From Pseudomonadota bacterium (GTDB lineage: Bacteria; Pseudomonadota; Alphaproteobacteria; Rhizobiales; Hyphomicrobiaceae): DNA of 8,659 bases. How positions within the stretch are numbered: position 1 is the first letter of the stretch; each line of letters opens with the position of its first letter. Shown one piece after another: positions 1 through 5,752 of this stretch. A program made the translations under genes and the position numbers. The stretch covers positions 1 to 8,659 of the forward strand of contig JAEYYJ010000230.1 of the NCBI GenBank assembly GCA_023430845.1, written 5' to 3'. A model generated the notes under the pieces. It was not told the DNA's origin. It saw only the letters and a program-made list of their open reading frames with translations, and searched no databases.

Positions 1-2
1 TT

Positions 3-60
3 GCCGCGGGCTGCTGGGAAGGGGTGCTTCGCAACCACTTCGTGGTGCTATGCCCGCGGC
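3..60. repeat. 9-bp inverted repeat enclosing a small hairpin
   Basis: GCCGCGGGC at 3-11 is the exact reverse complement of GCCCGCGGC at 52-60. Between the arms, GCAACCAC (30-37) can fold on GTGGTGC (41-47) around a TTC loop with one bulged A. GGTGC (24-28) can instead pair with GCAACC, so two inner hairpins compete. No T-tract follows on either strand, so it is not a standard intrinsic terminator. It lies downstream of the SDR gene's stop codon. It could be the edge of a structured RNA cut by the window, or chance in GC-rich DNA. Confidence 0.4.
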
Positions 61-77
61 GGCCATGCAGACAGGTC

Positions 78-142
78 GAGCGCGCGACCGCTACAGGTCC
101 CCTCTTCGCGATCGCGCCGCCGCTTCATGAGCGCGCGACCGC
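78..142. repeat. 14-bp direct repeat in the SDR downstream region
   Basis: GAGCGCGCGACCGC occurs at 78-91 and again at 129-142, with starts 51 bases apart, in the gene-free stretch 1-173. No convincing coding frame covers both copies on either strand. The unit is very GC-rich and partly self-complementary (GCGCGC). It may be a short regulatory or recombination repeat or simply compositional. Confidence 0.4.
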
Positions 143-173
143 ACGCCGGCCGGTAGGCCGTGCTAGCAAAGCA

Positions 174-932
174 TCAAACATGCTGCCCGCCGTTGATGTG
201 CAGCTCGGCGCCGTTCACGTAGCTCGACTGATCCGTGCAGAGAAAATAGATCGCCTTTGCGACTTCCTCGGGCTCGCCCAGACGACGCATCGGTATCTGC
301 TCGTTAACGATGCGCTCGGTACCGGGCGACAGGATCGACGTATCGATCTCTCCCGGTGAGATTGCATTCACACGCACACCACGTGCGCCGAAGTCCGTCG
401 CCATCTCGCGCGTCAATCCAGCGAGCGCCGACTTCGACGTCGCATAGGCCGCGCCGGCAAACGGATGCACACGACTCCCCGCGATCGATGTCACGTTAAC
501 GACAGCGCCCTTCGCGCGCTCGAGCTCCGCAAGGAGTCCGCGCGCAAGCAACACCGGCGCAAAGAAGTTCACCTGGAACACGCGCTGCCAATCTTCGAGC
601 GGCGTCTCGAGCGTACCGAGACGCGCACCGGCCGCGCCCTTGGGACTGATGCCTGCGTTATTGACGAGCGCGTTCAGATGCCCGCGCTGATCCGCCAAGC
701 GCCGACGCATCTCTGCGATCGCCCGCGCCGTATCCTCGGCATCGGCGAGATCGACCTGGATGTGATCTTCGGGTCCCATTTCCCAGGGACAGTTTTCCGG
801 AAACGAGTGACGCGAGCAGGTGATGACGCGCCAGCCGGCCGAGGCGAAGCGCTTTACAGTCGCGTGGCCGATACCGCGCGAGGCCCCGGTCAGGATCAGG
901 GTCTTGCGCTCGGCAGCGTTGATTGGTGCCAT
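174..932 (-). CDS. Classical SDR family NAD(P)-dependent oxidoreductase
   Basis: This 252-residue protein has the normal length and every hallmark of a classical short-chain dehydrogenase/reductase. The Rossmann dinucleotide motif TGASRGIG is at residues 15-22, NNAG at 91-94, and the catalytic tetrad is N122, S149, Y163 and K167 (YATSK). The PGEI segment at 193-196 matches the usual PG motif after the active site. Arg19 inside the glycine motif and Arg41 just after the second beta strand suggest NADP(H) preference; that is inference from subfamily rules. It should be a cytosolic oxidoreductase acting on a carbonyl or hydroxyl substrate that the sequence does not reveal. 3-Ketoacyl reductase-like or sugar dehydrogenase-like roles are both possible. 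The ATG start is supported by a strong GGGAGGAG ribosome site a few bases upstream. It is monocistronic here, with a tandem repeat about 57-77 bases upstream that may be an operator. Confidence 0.93.
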   Translation of the reverse strand: MAPINAAERKTLILTGASRGIGHATVKRFASAGWRVITCSRHSFPENCPWEMGPEDHIQVDLADAEDTARAIAEMRRRLADQRGHLNALVNNAGISPKGAAGARLGTLETPLEDWQRVFQVNFFAPVLLARGLLAELERAKGAVVNVTSIAGSRVHPFAGAAYATSKSALAGLTREMATDFGARGVRVNAISPGEIDTSILSPGTERIVNEQIPMRRLGEPEEVAKAIYFLCTDQSSYVNGAELHINGGQHV

Positions 933-988
933 CGTCTCCTCCCGGCCCTCGCCCGCAGCTCGTCCGCAGCCCTCGTTTAGCCATCATC

Positions 989-1009
989 ACCTATGGCACA
1001 AACCTATGG
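989..1009. promoter_or_regulatory. Tandem ACCTATGG repeat upstream of the SDR gene
   Basis: ACCTATGG occurs at 989-996 and 1002-1009, 13 bases start to start. On the minus strand this reads CCATAGGT twice, about 57-77 bases before the SDR start codon. Two identical 8-mers in helical-scale spacing in a promoter region resemble paired regulator half-sites. No regulator gene is nearby and no family consensus is recognised, so the operator role is inference. Confidence 0.3.
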
Positions 1010-1072
1010 TGCGGCGCAAAAGTCGAACAAAACCCGACCGTTGAGCGATCTTGGATCTAGCACATTCAAGGG

Positions 1073-1101
1073 CTGACAAGACGTCGCATATGAGCTAGTG
1101 T
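1073..1101 (+). promoter_or_regulatory. Possible promoter for the orphan RNA
   Basis: CTGACA (1073-1078) resembles a -35 box and TAGTGT (1096-1101) a weak -10 box, with a 17-base spacer. Transcription would start near 1108. It is the best sigma-70-like match upstream of the terminated plus-strand region, but the -10 matches only half of the consensus. Confidence 0.25.
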
Positions 1102-1107
1102 CACACC

Positions 1108-1326
1108 CGCGTACGAAAAAAGGGCCGTGAGACCACGTCTGGGGTCTTCGCATCGCCCAAGTCTAGGGAGCAGGCGGCGCACCAACGATCCCGGTTCAGA
1201 GGATCGTGGAAGCCGAGTGTGCGGCCCAAGCGGTCGCGAGTGGGAATGGCTTAGCAAAAGGCGGTCCGTCAATCCGTCTGACTACCGGACTTCTGGAAAG
1301 CAGGGCTCACCGCCTTGCTTTTTTTG
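1108..1326 (+). ncRNA. Candidate structured non-coding RNA of unknown family
   Basis: A strong plus-strand terminator at 1298-1325 has no plus-strand protein gene before it: the neighbouring genes are on the minus strand, and the plus frames either stop at once or run through the terminator. The sequence before it can fold as a long imperfect rod. ACGATCC 1185-1191 pairs with GGATCGT 1201-1207 around a 9-base loop. GCGCAC 1177-1182 pairs with GTGTGC 1217-1222. CAT/CCC at 1151-1158 pairs with GGG/ATG at 1242-1248. GGGCC 1122-1126 pairs with GGTCC 1263-1267. Local hairpins also occur at 1130-1147 and 1264-1290. The rod with a bubbled centre recalls 6S RNA, but I recognise no 6S, tmRNA, SRP or RNase P signature. 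The 5' end is a guess from a weak promoter. Confidence 0.42.
1298..1325 (+). terminator. Intrinsic terminator of the orphan RNA
   Basis: AAGCAGGGC (1298-1306) pairs with GCCTTGCTT (1312-1320) over nine positions with one G-U, around the loop TCACC. A run of seven T residues follows at 1319-1325. Only the plus strand carries the T-run directly after the stem, so it ends plus-strand transcription and does not serve the minus-strand DUF1467 gene next to it. Confidence 0.8.
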
Positions 1327-1346
1327 TGCGCGGATTCCGGCGAGCC

Positions 1347-1622
1347 TCAGCGCGCCCCTGGCGGCATCGGATTCGGGAAGTACGCGCCAATATCGAGGAC
1401 CCCGCCCGCCAGTACCGCGTAAACCAGCGCAAACACGCCGCCCGCGGCAACTGTCGTTATGGCGAATGTTCGCAGTAAGCGGGGCGCAACGGGCGCGCTC
1501 GCGGGCGTGCCAGGTACGACTTCACCGGCCTCACCTTGCGTGCGCACGCCAAACGGCAGCACGGCAAAGAGCACTGTCCACCAGATGATGAAGTAGAGGG
1601 CCAGCCCGAGCGTCAGGCTCAT
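1347..1622 (-). CDS. DUF1467 family small inner-membrane protein
   Basis: The 91-residue product begins MSLTLGLALYFIIWWTVLF and continues with LPFGVRTQ and a V-PGTP-SAP segment, which is the DUF1467 pattern. Two hydrophobic helices lie at about residues 4-24 and 51-75, giving a small two-pass inner-membrane protein. The frame is open further upstream, but this start is chosen because AAGGAACG sits just before it and the family begins here. The family has no established biochemical role. In many alphaproteobacteria, as I recall, it lies between methylmalonyl-CoA epimerase and prolyl-tRNA synthetase genes. Neither is seen here, since the downstream side carries only the RNA region. It is divergent from the SoxS-like gene, with about 154 bases between the two starts. 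Confidence 0.85.
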   Translation of the reverse strand: MSLTLGLALYFIIWWTVLFAVLPFGVRTQGEAGEVVPGTPASAPVAPRLLRTFAITTVAAGGVFALVYAVLAGGVLDIGAYFPNPMPPGAR

Positions 1623-1776
1623 GATCGTTCCTTGTTGCTTGCAGCGCCCTTCACTACGACGCCCCAACGCAGCTTCCAAGGCCCGACGAACAAATGCCGC
1701 GCCGCCTTCGCCGCGGCTGGCCCCGTTTGTGCATTTTACGCTTCGGTTACCTCGTTCATCATTCGGTGCCGTACAA

Positions 1777-2190
1777 GTGTCCCGATATTTGTCGTTCGTT
1801 CTGTTATCAGCGGCCGCGCTCAGCTTGGCCAGCCCGACGCAGCCGACAGATGCCGCGATGGAGCTCGCTGGTGAGCCTGCGCCCACGATCGAGCTGGTCG
1901 TGATCGAGGCACGCGGATGCCCCATGTGCCAGCTTCTGCGCGACGAGATCGTTCCCGCCTACCGCGCGACGGCACGCGCCAATCGCGCGCCGCTTCGCTT
2001 CGTCGACGTCGCCCACACCGATCTCGATACCATGGGCCTCTCCGCTCCTATCGAGATCATACCGACCGTCGTCTTCATGCGCGAAGGCACCGAGATCGAT
2101 CGCCTCGTCGGCTACACGGGCCCCGAGATCTTCCTGCGCGCAGTCGGCGTCATGCTCGGGGAAAGCCCTCGAAGTGTCCCGCAAAAATGA
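1777..2190 (+). CDS. SoxS-like periplasmic thioredoxin-fold protein
   Basis: This is a 137-residue protein if it starts at the GTG at 1777. A short basic start and a hydrophobic stretch at about residues 5-18 look like a signal peptide, so the domain should be periplasmic. A redox-type CPMC motif is at 48-51, and IPTVVF holds the expected cis-proline (P96). The run from ELVVIEARGCPMC through LVGYTGPEIF matches the layout of SoxS, the thiol protein linked to sulfur oxidation in Paracoccus. No sox genes are visible, so a sulfur-oxidation role is not shown; a general thiol-disulfide reductant is equally possible. The frame is open back to an ATG at 1621, but that would put an arginine-rich tail before the signal peptide and overlap the DUF1467 start codon. 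GGTG at 1765-1768 may be a weak ribosome site for the GTG. An ATG at 1858 would remove the signal peptide. Confidence 0.82.
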   Translation: MSRYLSFVLLSAAALSLASPTQPTDAAMELAGEPAPTIELVVIEARGCPMCQLLRDEIVPAYRATARANRAPLRFVDVAHTDLDTMGLSAPIEIIPTVVFMREGTEIDRLVGYTGPEIFLRAVGVMLGESPRSVPQK

Positions 2191-2214
2191 ACAAGGCACC
2201 CCGAAGGATGCCCT
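2181..2214 (-). terminator. Intrinsic terminator of the downstream VWA gene
   Basis: On the minus strand AGGGCATCC and GGGTGCCTT (plus positions 2206-2214 and 2193-2201) form a 9-bp stem closed by a stable UUCG tetraloop. The T-rich tail GTTCATTTTTGC follows. It lies 25 bases after the stop codon of the VWA gene ending at 2240. The T-tract is the complement of the last codons of the convergent SoxS-like gene. The hairpin may also slow plus-strand transcription, though its plus-strand T-tract is weak. Confidence 0.75.
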
Positions 2215-2239
2215 GTGTTTCGATCTGGGACGGTGATCG

Positions 2240-3706
2240 TCAGCGCGAGAGGATCGGCGCGGCGATCGAGGTAGCGATATGCCGGAAGGCGTTGCGCAGC
2301 TCGTCGCCCGTCTTCGCGTTGTAGAACATGTGAGGCTGGCTGGCACAGCCGCGAAGCGTGACCACCGAGTCCGCATCTTTGCCGCCCTTCGGCTCAGGCA
2401 ACTCAAAGCCGACCGTATAAACCGTGATCCCAGCCTCGTTCATTTTCTTGCACAGTTCGCGCGCCTGATAGGTCGAGGTGCCATTCGGCGATCGACAGTT
2501 CGCACCACTGTTGCCCGTGTCGTAATCCGGGATGGTCGCTCCCGCCGTACTGGTCGTCGTGCTGTTGCAATACTGCTGATTGTACTCACCATCGGTCATA
2601 AGCACGGCCACCTTCGAAAGCAGCGGCTGACCCTTTTCGCCATACTCTTTCAGCATCGAATACGGCTGAGGCTTGCTCCCTTCCGGAAGAACGTTCGCCC
2701 AGTTCGGCGACAGCAGGTACCAGGCCCACGCCGTACCGAGATGGCCCGCCGTCATGCCGTCCGCTTTGAACTGAATGGTGTTGCCGTTCTTGTCCTTGGC
2801 CTTCGAGTCGATAAAATCCTTCAGATCCTTCTTCTCTTTCGTCAGCGGGACAATGGGCGCCTGAGGAAGGCACGCAGAAGAATTGTTCGACGTCTGGTAG
2901 GCTCGCGGGATCGCATTGGAACCCGTCGGCGCAGCATCTGTGAATGCCTGGGCACCCGTGCGCTCCGAAAGGCAGTACGTATTGGTACGATAACGGGTGG
3001 AGTTGCTGCCGTTGCGCTGGCGGAAGCTGCGGCTCGAGTTTGGATTGTAGGCCACGAGCGGGCCCAGAATGTCTCCCGCATTGATCCCGGTCGAAAACGG
3101 CGCCAACGCGACACGCGAGGTGAACTCGCTCTGATCATCCCAGATGACGATGTCGATCAGATCCTTCGCCGCCAACTTGAGAGCGTCGATCTTGTCACCC
3201 GCCATCGAGCCCGTGATGTCGAGCATCAGCGAGACCTCGAGGTTCGTGCCCGCATTCCCACCGCCGGCGATGAGTGCCTGTCCACGCGTCGCGACCGTGA
3301 TGGTGGGATGATTTACGAAGCTCAGGAAAGGCGTACGGACAACGGTCTCGCCGATCATCGTGAAGGTCGAATCGACCATGTTGGGCGTGAACTCGACGAC
3401 ACGCGATGGGTCGCTCGGCTTGTTCGACGCGAAGTGGGCCAGCGCTTTTTCCTCGGCGAGTTCCAGGCTGTTCTCGAGCTGCCAGACGCGCGCCGCCGCC
3501 AGCACCGAGCTGTCCACTGCAGCCTGCAGCCGCGCCCGAGCGAGCATTGCGCGCCCGTAGTCAACGGCGCTTCCGACGATCGTGAACACGACAAAAATCG
3601 TAAGGCCGAACATGATGGCGACCGAACCGCGGTCGTTCTTCACCAGCCCGCACAGCGGAGCGCCAGCCGCCCGCCGCATCCGAATAGCCTGCCAAACGCC
3701 CGACAT
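2240..3706 (-). CDS. TadG-like membrane-anchored VWA domain protein (copy A)
   Basis: This 488-residue protein has a short basic N-terminus, then a Tad/TadG-like segment: RGSVAIMFGL from residue 26, one membrane helix at about 29-48, AVDYGR, and LQAAVDSSVLAAAR. A large C-terminal VWA domain follows. Its metal-ion site shows DITGS at 163-167, a likely MIDAS threonine in GTAWAW near 325, and D372 in LMTDGEYN. The topology predicts an inner-membrane anchor with the VWA domain in the periplasm. Such proteins are linked to Flp/Tad pilus assembly, but no other tad gene is seen here. Six cysteines (245, 279, 380, 404, 419, 454) are conserved in the neighbouring paralogue and fit periplasmic disulfides. 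The ATG is preceded by GAGAGG eight bases upstream. It lies 240 bases after copy B, with its own promoter-like sequence and terminator. Confidence 0.88.
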   Translation of the reverse strand: MSGVWQAIRMRRAAGAPLCGLVKNDRGSVAIMFGLTIFVVFTIVGSAVDYGRAMLARARLQAAVDSSVLAAARVWQLENSLELAEEKALAHFASNKPSDPSRVVEFTPNMVDSTFTMIGETVVRTPFLSFVNHPTITVATRGQALIAGGGNAGTNLEVSLMLDITGSMAGDKIDALKLAAKDLIDIVIWDDQSEFTSRVALAPFSTGINAGDILGPLVAYNPNSSRSFRQRNGSNSTRYRTNTYCLSERTGAQAFTDAAPTGSNAIPRAYQTSNNSSACLPQAPIVPLTKEKKDLKDFIDSKAKDKNGNTIQFKADGMTAGHLGTAWAWYLLSPNWANVLPEGSKPQPYSMLKEYGEKGQPLLSKVAVLMTDGEYNQQYCNSTTTSTAGATIPDYDTGNSGANCRSPNGTSTYQARELCKKMNEAGITVYTVGFELPEPKGGKDADSVVTLRGCASQPHMFYNAKTGDELRNAFRHIATSIAAPILSR

Positions 3707-3789
3707 GACGCATACCTCTCACAGGACTAGCCCCGTACGATCACAAATAGAGGTGCGCCATTGATTTTCCCTTAATCTGATCCCGGACA

Positions 3790-3817
3790 ATTATCTGCAA
3801 TTTTCTCTTTTATTCAA
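3790..3817 (-). promoter_or_regulatory. Probable promoter of VWA copy A
   Basis: On the minus strand TTGAAT (plus 3812-3817) and GATAAT (plus 3790-3795) are separated by 16 bases, close to the sigma-70 pattern. The start would fall near 3783, giving a leader of about 77 bases before the ATG at 3706. The stretch 3770-3900 is markedly more AT-rich than the coding DNA around it. It contains no credible gene; the ORFs it suggests run into the end of copy B in other frames. Confidence 0.42.
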
Positions 3818-3895
3818 AGCGTCGTATCTGGGTAAATAATATATAACACCAGCGTTTTGATTTTATTTGCCATACCGCATTTGCGCCCCTGAAAT

Positions 3896-3921
3896 AAAAA
3901 AGAGCGCCTTTCGGGCGCTCC
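3896..3921 (-). terminator. Intrinsic terminator of VWA copy B
   Basis: GAGCGCC (3902-3908) and GGCGCTC (3914-3920) form a perfect 7-bp stem around TTTCG. On the minus strand the stem is followed by TTTTTTATTT (complement of 3892-3901). It lies 27 bases after the stop codon of copy B. The stem is flanked by A and T runs on both sides, so it may also work weakly in the plus direction. Its presence argues that copies A and B are separate transcription units. Confidence 0.85.
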
Positions 3922-3946
3922 TTTTCCGTATCGATCGGCAGGCCTG

Positions 3947-5479
3947 CTACTGGCGAAGCGTGATCTGAGAAATCGACGATGCAATATGACGGAAGGCATT
4001 GCGAAGCTCGGCACCCGTCTGCGTGTTGTAGAAGAGCTTGCCGGGCTTGCTGAAGTGGCCGTCGCTGGAAGCACACGCCCGCAGCATATCCACCTGCGTT
4101 CCCGACGTGCCAAGCCCGAAGCCGACCGTGTAAACGGTGATCCCCGAGTTCTTCATCGCTGTGCACAGCGCCAACGCCTGCGTATTCGAGCTGCCGAGTC
4201 CCGACGTGCAGTTGGCTTTCTCGCTGTTGCCAGGACCTGAGTTGCGATCCGGGATCGAGGCGCCTGTCGTGCCGTTCGTCGAGCCATTGCAGAACTGCAT
4301 GTTGTACTCGCCGTCCGTCATCAGCACGGCGTACTTCTTGACGCCCTCATACGACGGAGGCTCCGCGCACACCTGGTCGGTGCGCTTGCACGCAGCCGAC
4401 AGGGTCGGCACTTCGCCCAAGGGACGCCGGCTGGGATACACGTTCCCGGGCATGTCCTGCCACCAACGCGGCGAGAGCATATACCAGGCCCACGATGTAC
4501 CGAGGTTGCCACCCGTCCAGCCGGACGCGACCAACCCATCGATCGTGTCGTTGAGGAGGGACTTGTCGTTCGTGAGCGGCATCACCGCCGTGGTCGGCTG
4601 GCAATTGCTGGCGCTGGAGCTTCCGTAGTAGACCCGCGGCAGGCGATTATTGCCAGTCGGCGTAACATCGGTATAGGCGTTCGTACCGCCGCGCTCGGAG
4701 ACGCAATAAGCGCTGGTCCGATACCATGTTCTTTCTCTGCCGTCGCGGAAGTTGAATTTGAGGTTCGACGACGGGTTATATGCGACGACGGGGCCGAACA
4801 CTGATCCTGCATTCACCGCGTGCGAGAACGGCACGATCGCAACGCGCGAGGTGTACTCGCTCTGGTCATCCCAAACGAGAATTTTGACGAGGTCTTTCGC
4901 GGCTTCTTTCAGATCGGCGATCTTGCTGCCGGCCATCGAGCCCGTTACGTCCAGCATCATGGCGACCTCGACGCTGTATCCATCGTTGTCGCCGCCGCTA
5001 CCACCGCCAGTGCGGCAGCCGACGCAGAATGTCGCTTGAGCGCGCGAGGAAACCCTCAACGGCTCACCGTTCAGCACAAGACTGAGGAACGGAACTTTGA
5101 CCTCGGCGCTGGCTTCGGCCGTGATCGAATTCAGATCCGTATCGGGCGCGAGTGATGTGAGGCGGGCATTCACGCCCTGAGGTTTCATGGCGTCGAAATG
5201 CGCGATCGCCTTCTCCTCCGCGAGATCCATGTCTTGCTCAATCTGCCACACGCGTGCAGCCGCAAGCACGGCGCTGTCCACGGTCGCCTGCAGCCGCTCA
5301 CGCGCAACAATGGCCCGGCCGTAGTCCACGGCCGCCCCCACGAGCGTGAAAATCACGAACGTCGCCAGACCGAACATGATCAGGACCGAGCCGCGCTCGT
5401 CTCTTGTAAAACGCTTTCCTGAAAAGCGAACGTGGGCTCGGCGCAAAACGCCCGAGGCTGGAATAATGAACTGGAACAC
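3947..5479 (-). CDS. TadG-like membrane-anchored VWA domain protein (copy B)
   Basis: The 510-residue product is a close paralogue of the downstream copy A. It has the same plan: a Tad-like segment (RGSVLIMFGLATF, AVDYGRA, LQATVDSAVLAAAR), one membrane helix near residues 31-50, and a periplasmic VWA domain. The MIDAS residues are DVTGS at 177-181, a threonine in GTSWAW near 328, and D389 in LMTDGEYN. It differs by a glycine-rich linker holding a CxxC pair (TFCVGCR, 152-155) and by an insertion with two more cysteines at 364 and 371. I chose GTG at 5479 because AGGAG sits six bases upstream. A TTG five codons earlier would place that ribosome site inside the gene. The family is associated with Flp/Tad pili or envelope adhesion, but the specific function here is unknown. 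The two copies probably arose by tandem duplication. Confidence 0.87.
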   Translation of the reverse strand: MFQFIIPASGVLRRAHVRFSGKRFTRDERGSVLIMFGLATFVIFTLVGAAVDYGRAIVARERLQATVDSAVLAAARVWQIEQDMDLAEEKAIAHFDAMKPQGVNARLTSLAPDTDLNSITAEASAEVKVPFLSLVLNGEPLRVSSRAQATFCVGCRTGGGSGGDNDGYSVEVAMMLDVTGSMAGSKIADLKEAAKDLVKILVWDDQSEYTSRVAIVPFSHAVNAGSVFGPVVAYNPSSNLKFNFRDGRERTWYRTSAYCVSERGGTNAYTDVTPTGNNRLPRVYYGSSSASNCQPTTAVMPLTNDKSLLNDTIDGLVASGWTGGNLGTSWAWYMLSPRWWQDMPGNVYPSRRPLGEVPTLSAACKRTDQVCAEPPSYEGVKKYAVLMTDGEYNMQFCNGSTNGTTGASIPDRNSGPGNSEKANCTSGLGSSNTQALALCTAMKNSGITVYTVGFGLGTSGTQVDMLRACASSDGHFSKPGKLFYNTQTGAELRNAFRHIASSISQITLRQ

Positions 5480-5591
5480 CGCCTTCTCCTGCAAATTGAA
5501 CGCCTTTTGATGCGTGTATAAGCAGGAGACATGGACGGGCCATTAACACATTGAGTTATTGAGGAGTTCATCACCGACGGCTATTAGGTCA

Positions 5592-5620
5592 TTAATAATG
5601 GACTAAAATTAACTATCCAA
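5592..5620 (-). promoter_or_regulatory. Possible promoter of VWA copy B
   Basis: On the minus strand TTGGAT (plus 5615-5620) and TATTAA (plus 5592-5597) are spaced by 17 bases. The implied leader is about 105 bases. The intergenic region 5480-5752 is AT-rich between 5570 and 5650. It also holds the dyad CATTAATAATG (5590-5600) and the palindrome AGAATTCT (5631-5638). A plus-strand pair, TTGAGG (5559-5564) and TATTAG (5582-5587) with a 17-base spacer, could serve the divergent TPR gene. I see no gene in this stretch. Confidence 0.28.
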
Positions 5621-5752
5621 TTCTGCGTCGAGAATTCTTCCTTTAACTTGCTGGCATCAGACTCGGCTCGCGCGCAGAGGCTGTCCCAATAGTTGCCTCG
5701 TGGCGCCACTCCTTTAATCTCTGGAAGCGTTCAACCGCCGTCCGGAGGCCCC

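Noticed and set aside
24..980. Plus-strand open frames across the SDR gene
   Set aside because: They are antisense to a well-supported SDR with intact catalytic motifs and show no family pattern.
1108..1326. Naming the RNA candidate as 6S RNA or permuted tmRNA
   Set aside because: The rod shape is suggestive of 6S, but no conserved 6S segment is recognised, and the usual zapA and 5-formyltetrahydrofolate cyclo-ligase neighbours are absent. No tag-peptide frame or T-arm of a tmRNA is present.
1127..1588. Plus-strand open frame through the RNA candidate
   Set aside because: It runs straight through the intrinsic terminator and the DUF1467 gene, and its composition is not protein-like.
1621..1776. 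N-terminal extension of the SoxS-like protein from ATG 1621
   Set aside because: The extension is arginine- and proline-rich, precedes a clear signal peptide and overlaps the start codon of DUF1467. The GTG at 1777 is preferred.
2279..3730. 483-residue plus-strand open frame opposite VWA copy A
   Set aside because: It is arginine-rich, has no recognisable domain, and mirrors a gene with clear Tad and VWA motifs. It is a shadow of high-GC codon use.
3810..4166. Minus-strand open frames between the two VWA genes
   Set aside because: They lie out of frame within the end of copy B, run across its terminator and lack any recognisable pattern.
5540..5660. CtrA binding sites upstream of VWA copy B
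   Set aside because: Several TTAA half-sites occur, but none has a partner at the canonical seven-base spacing.
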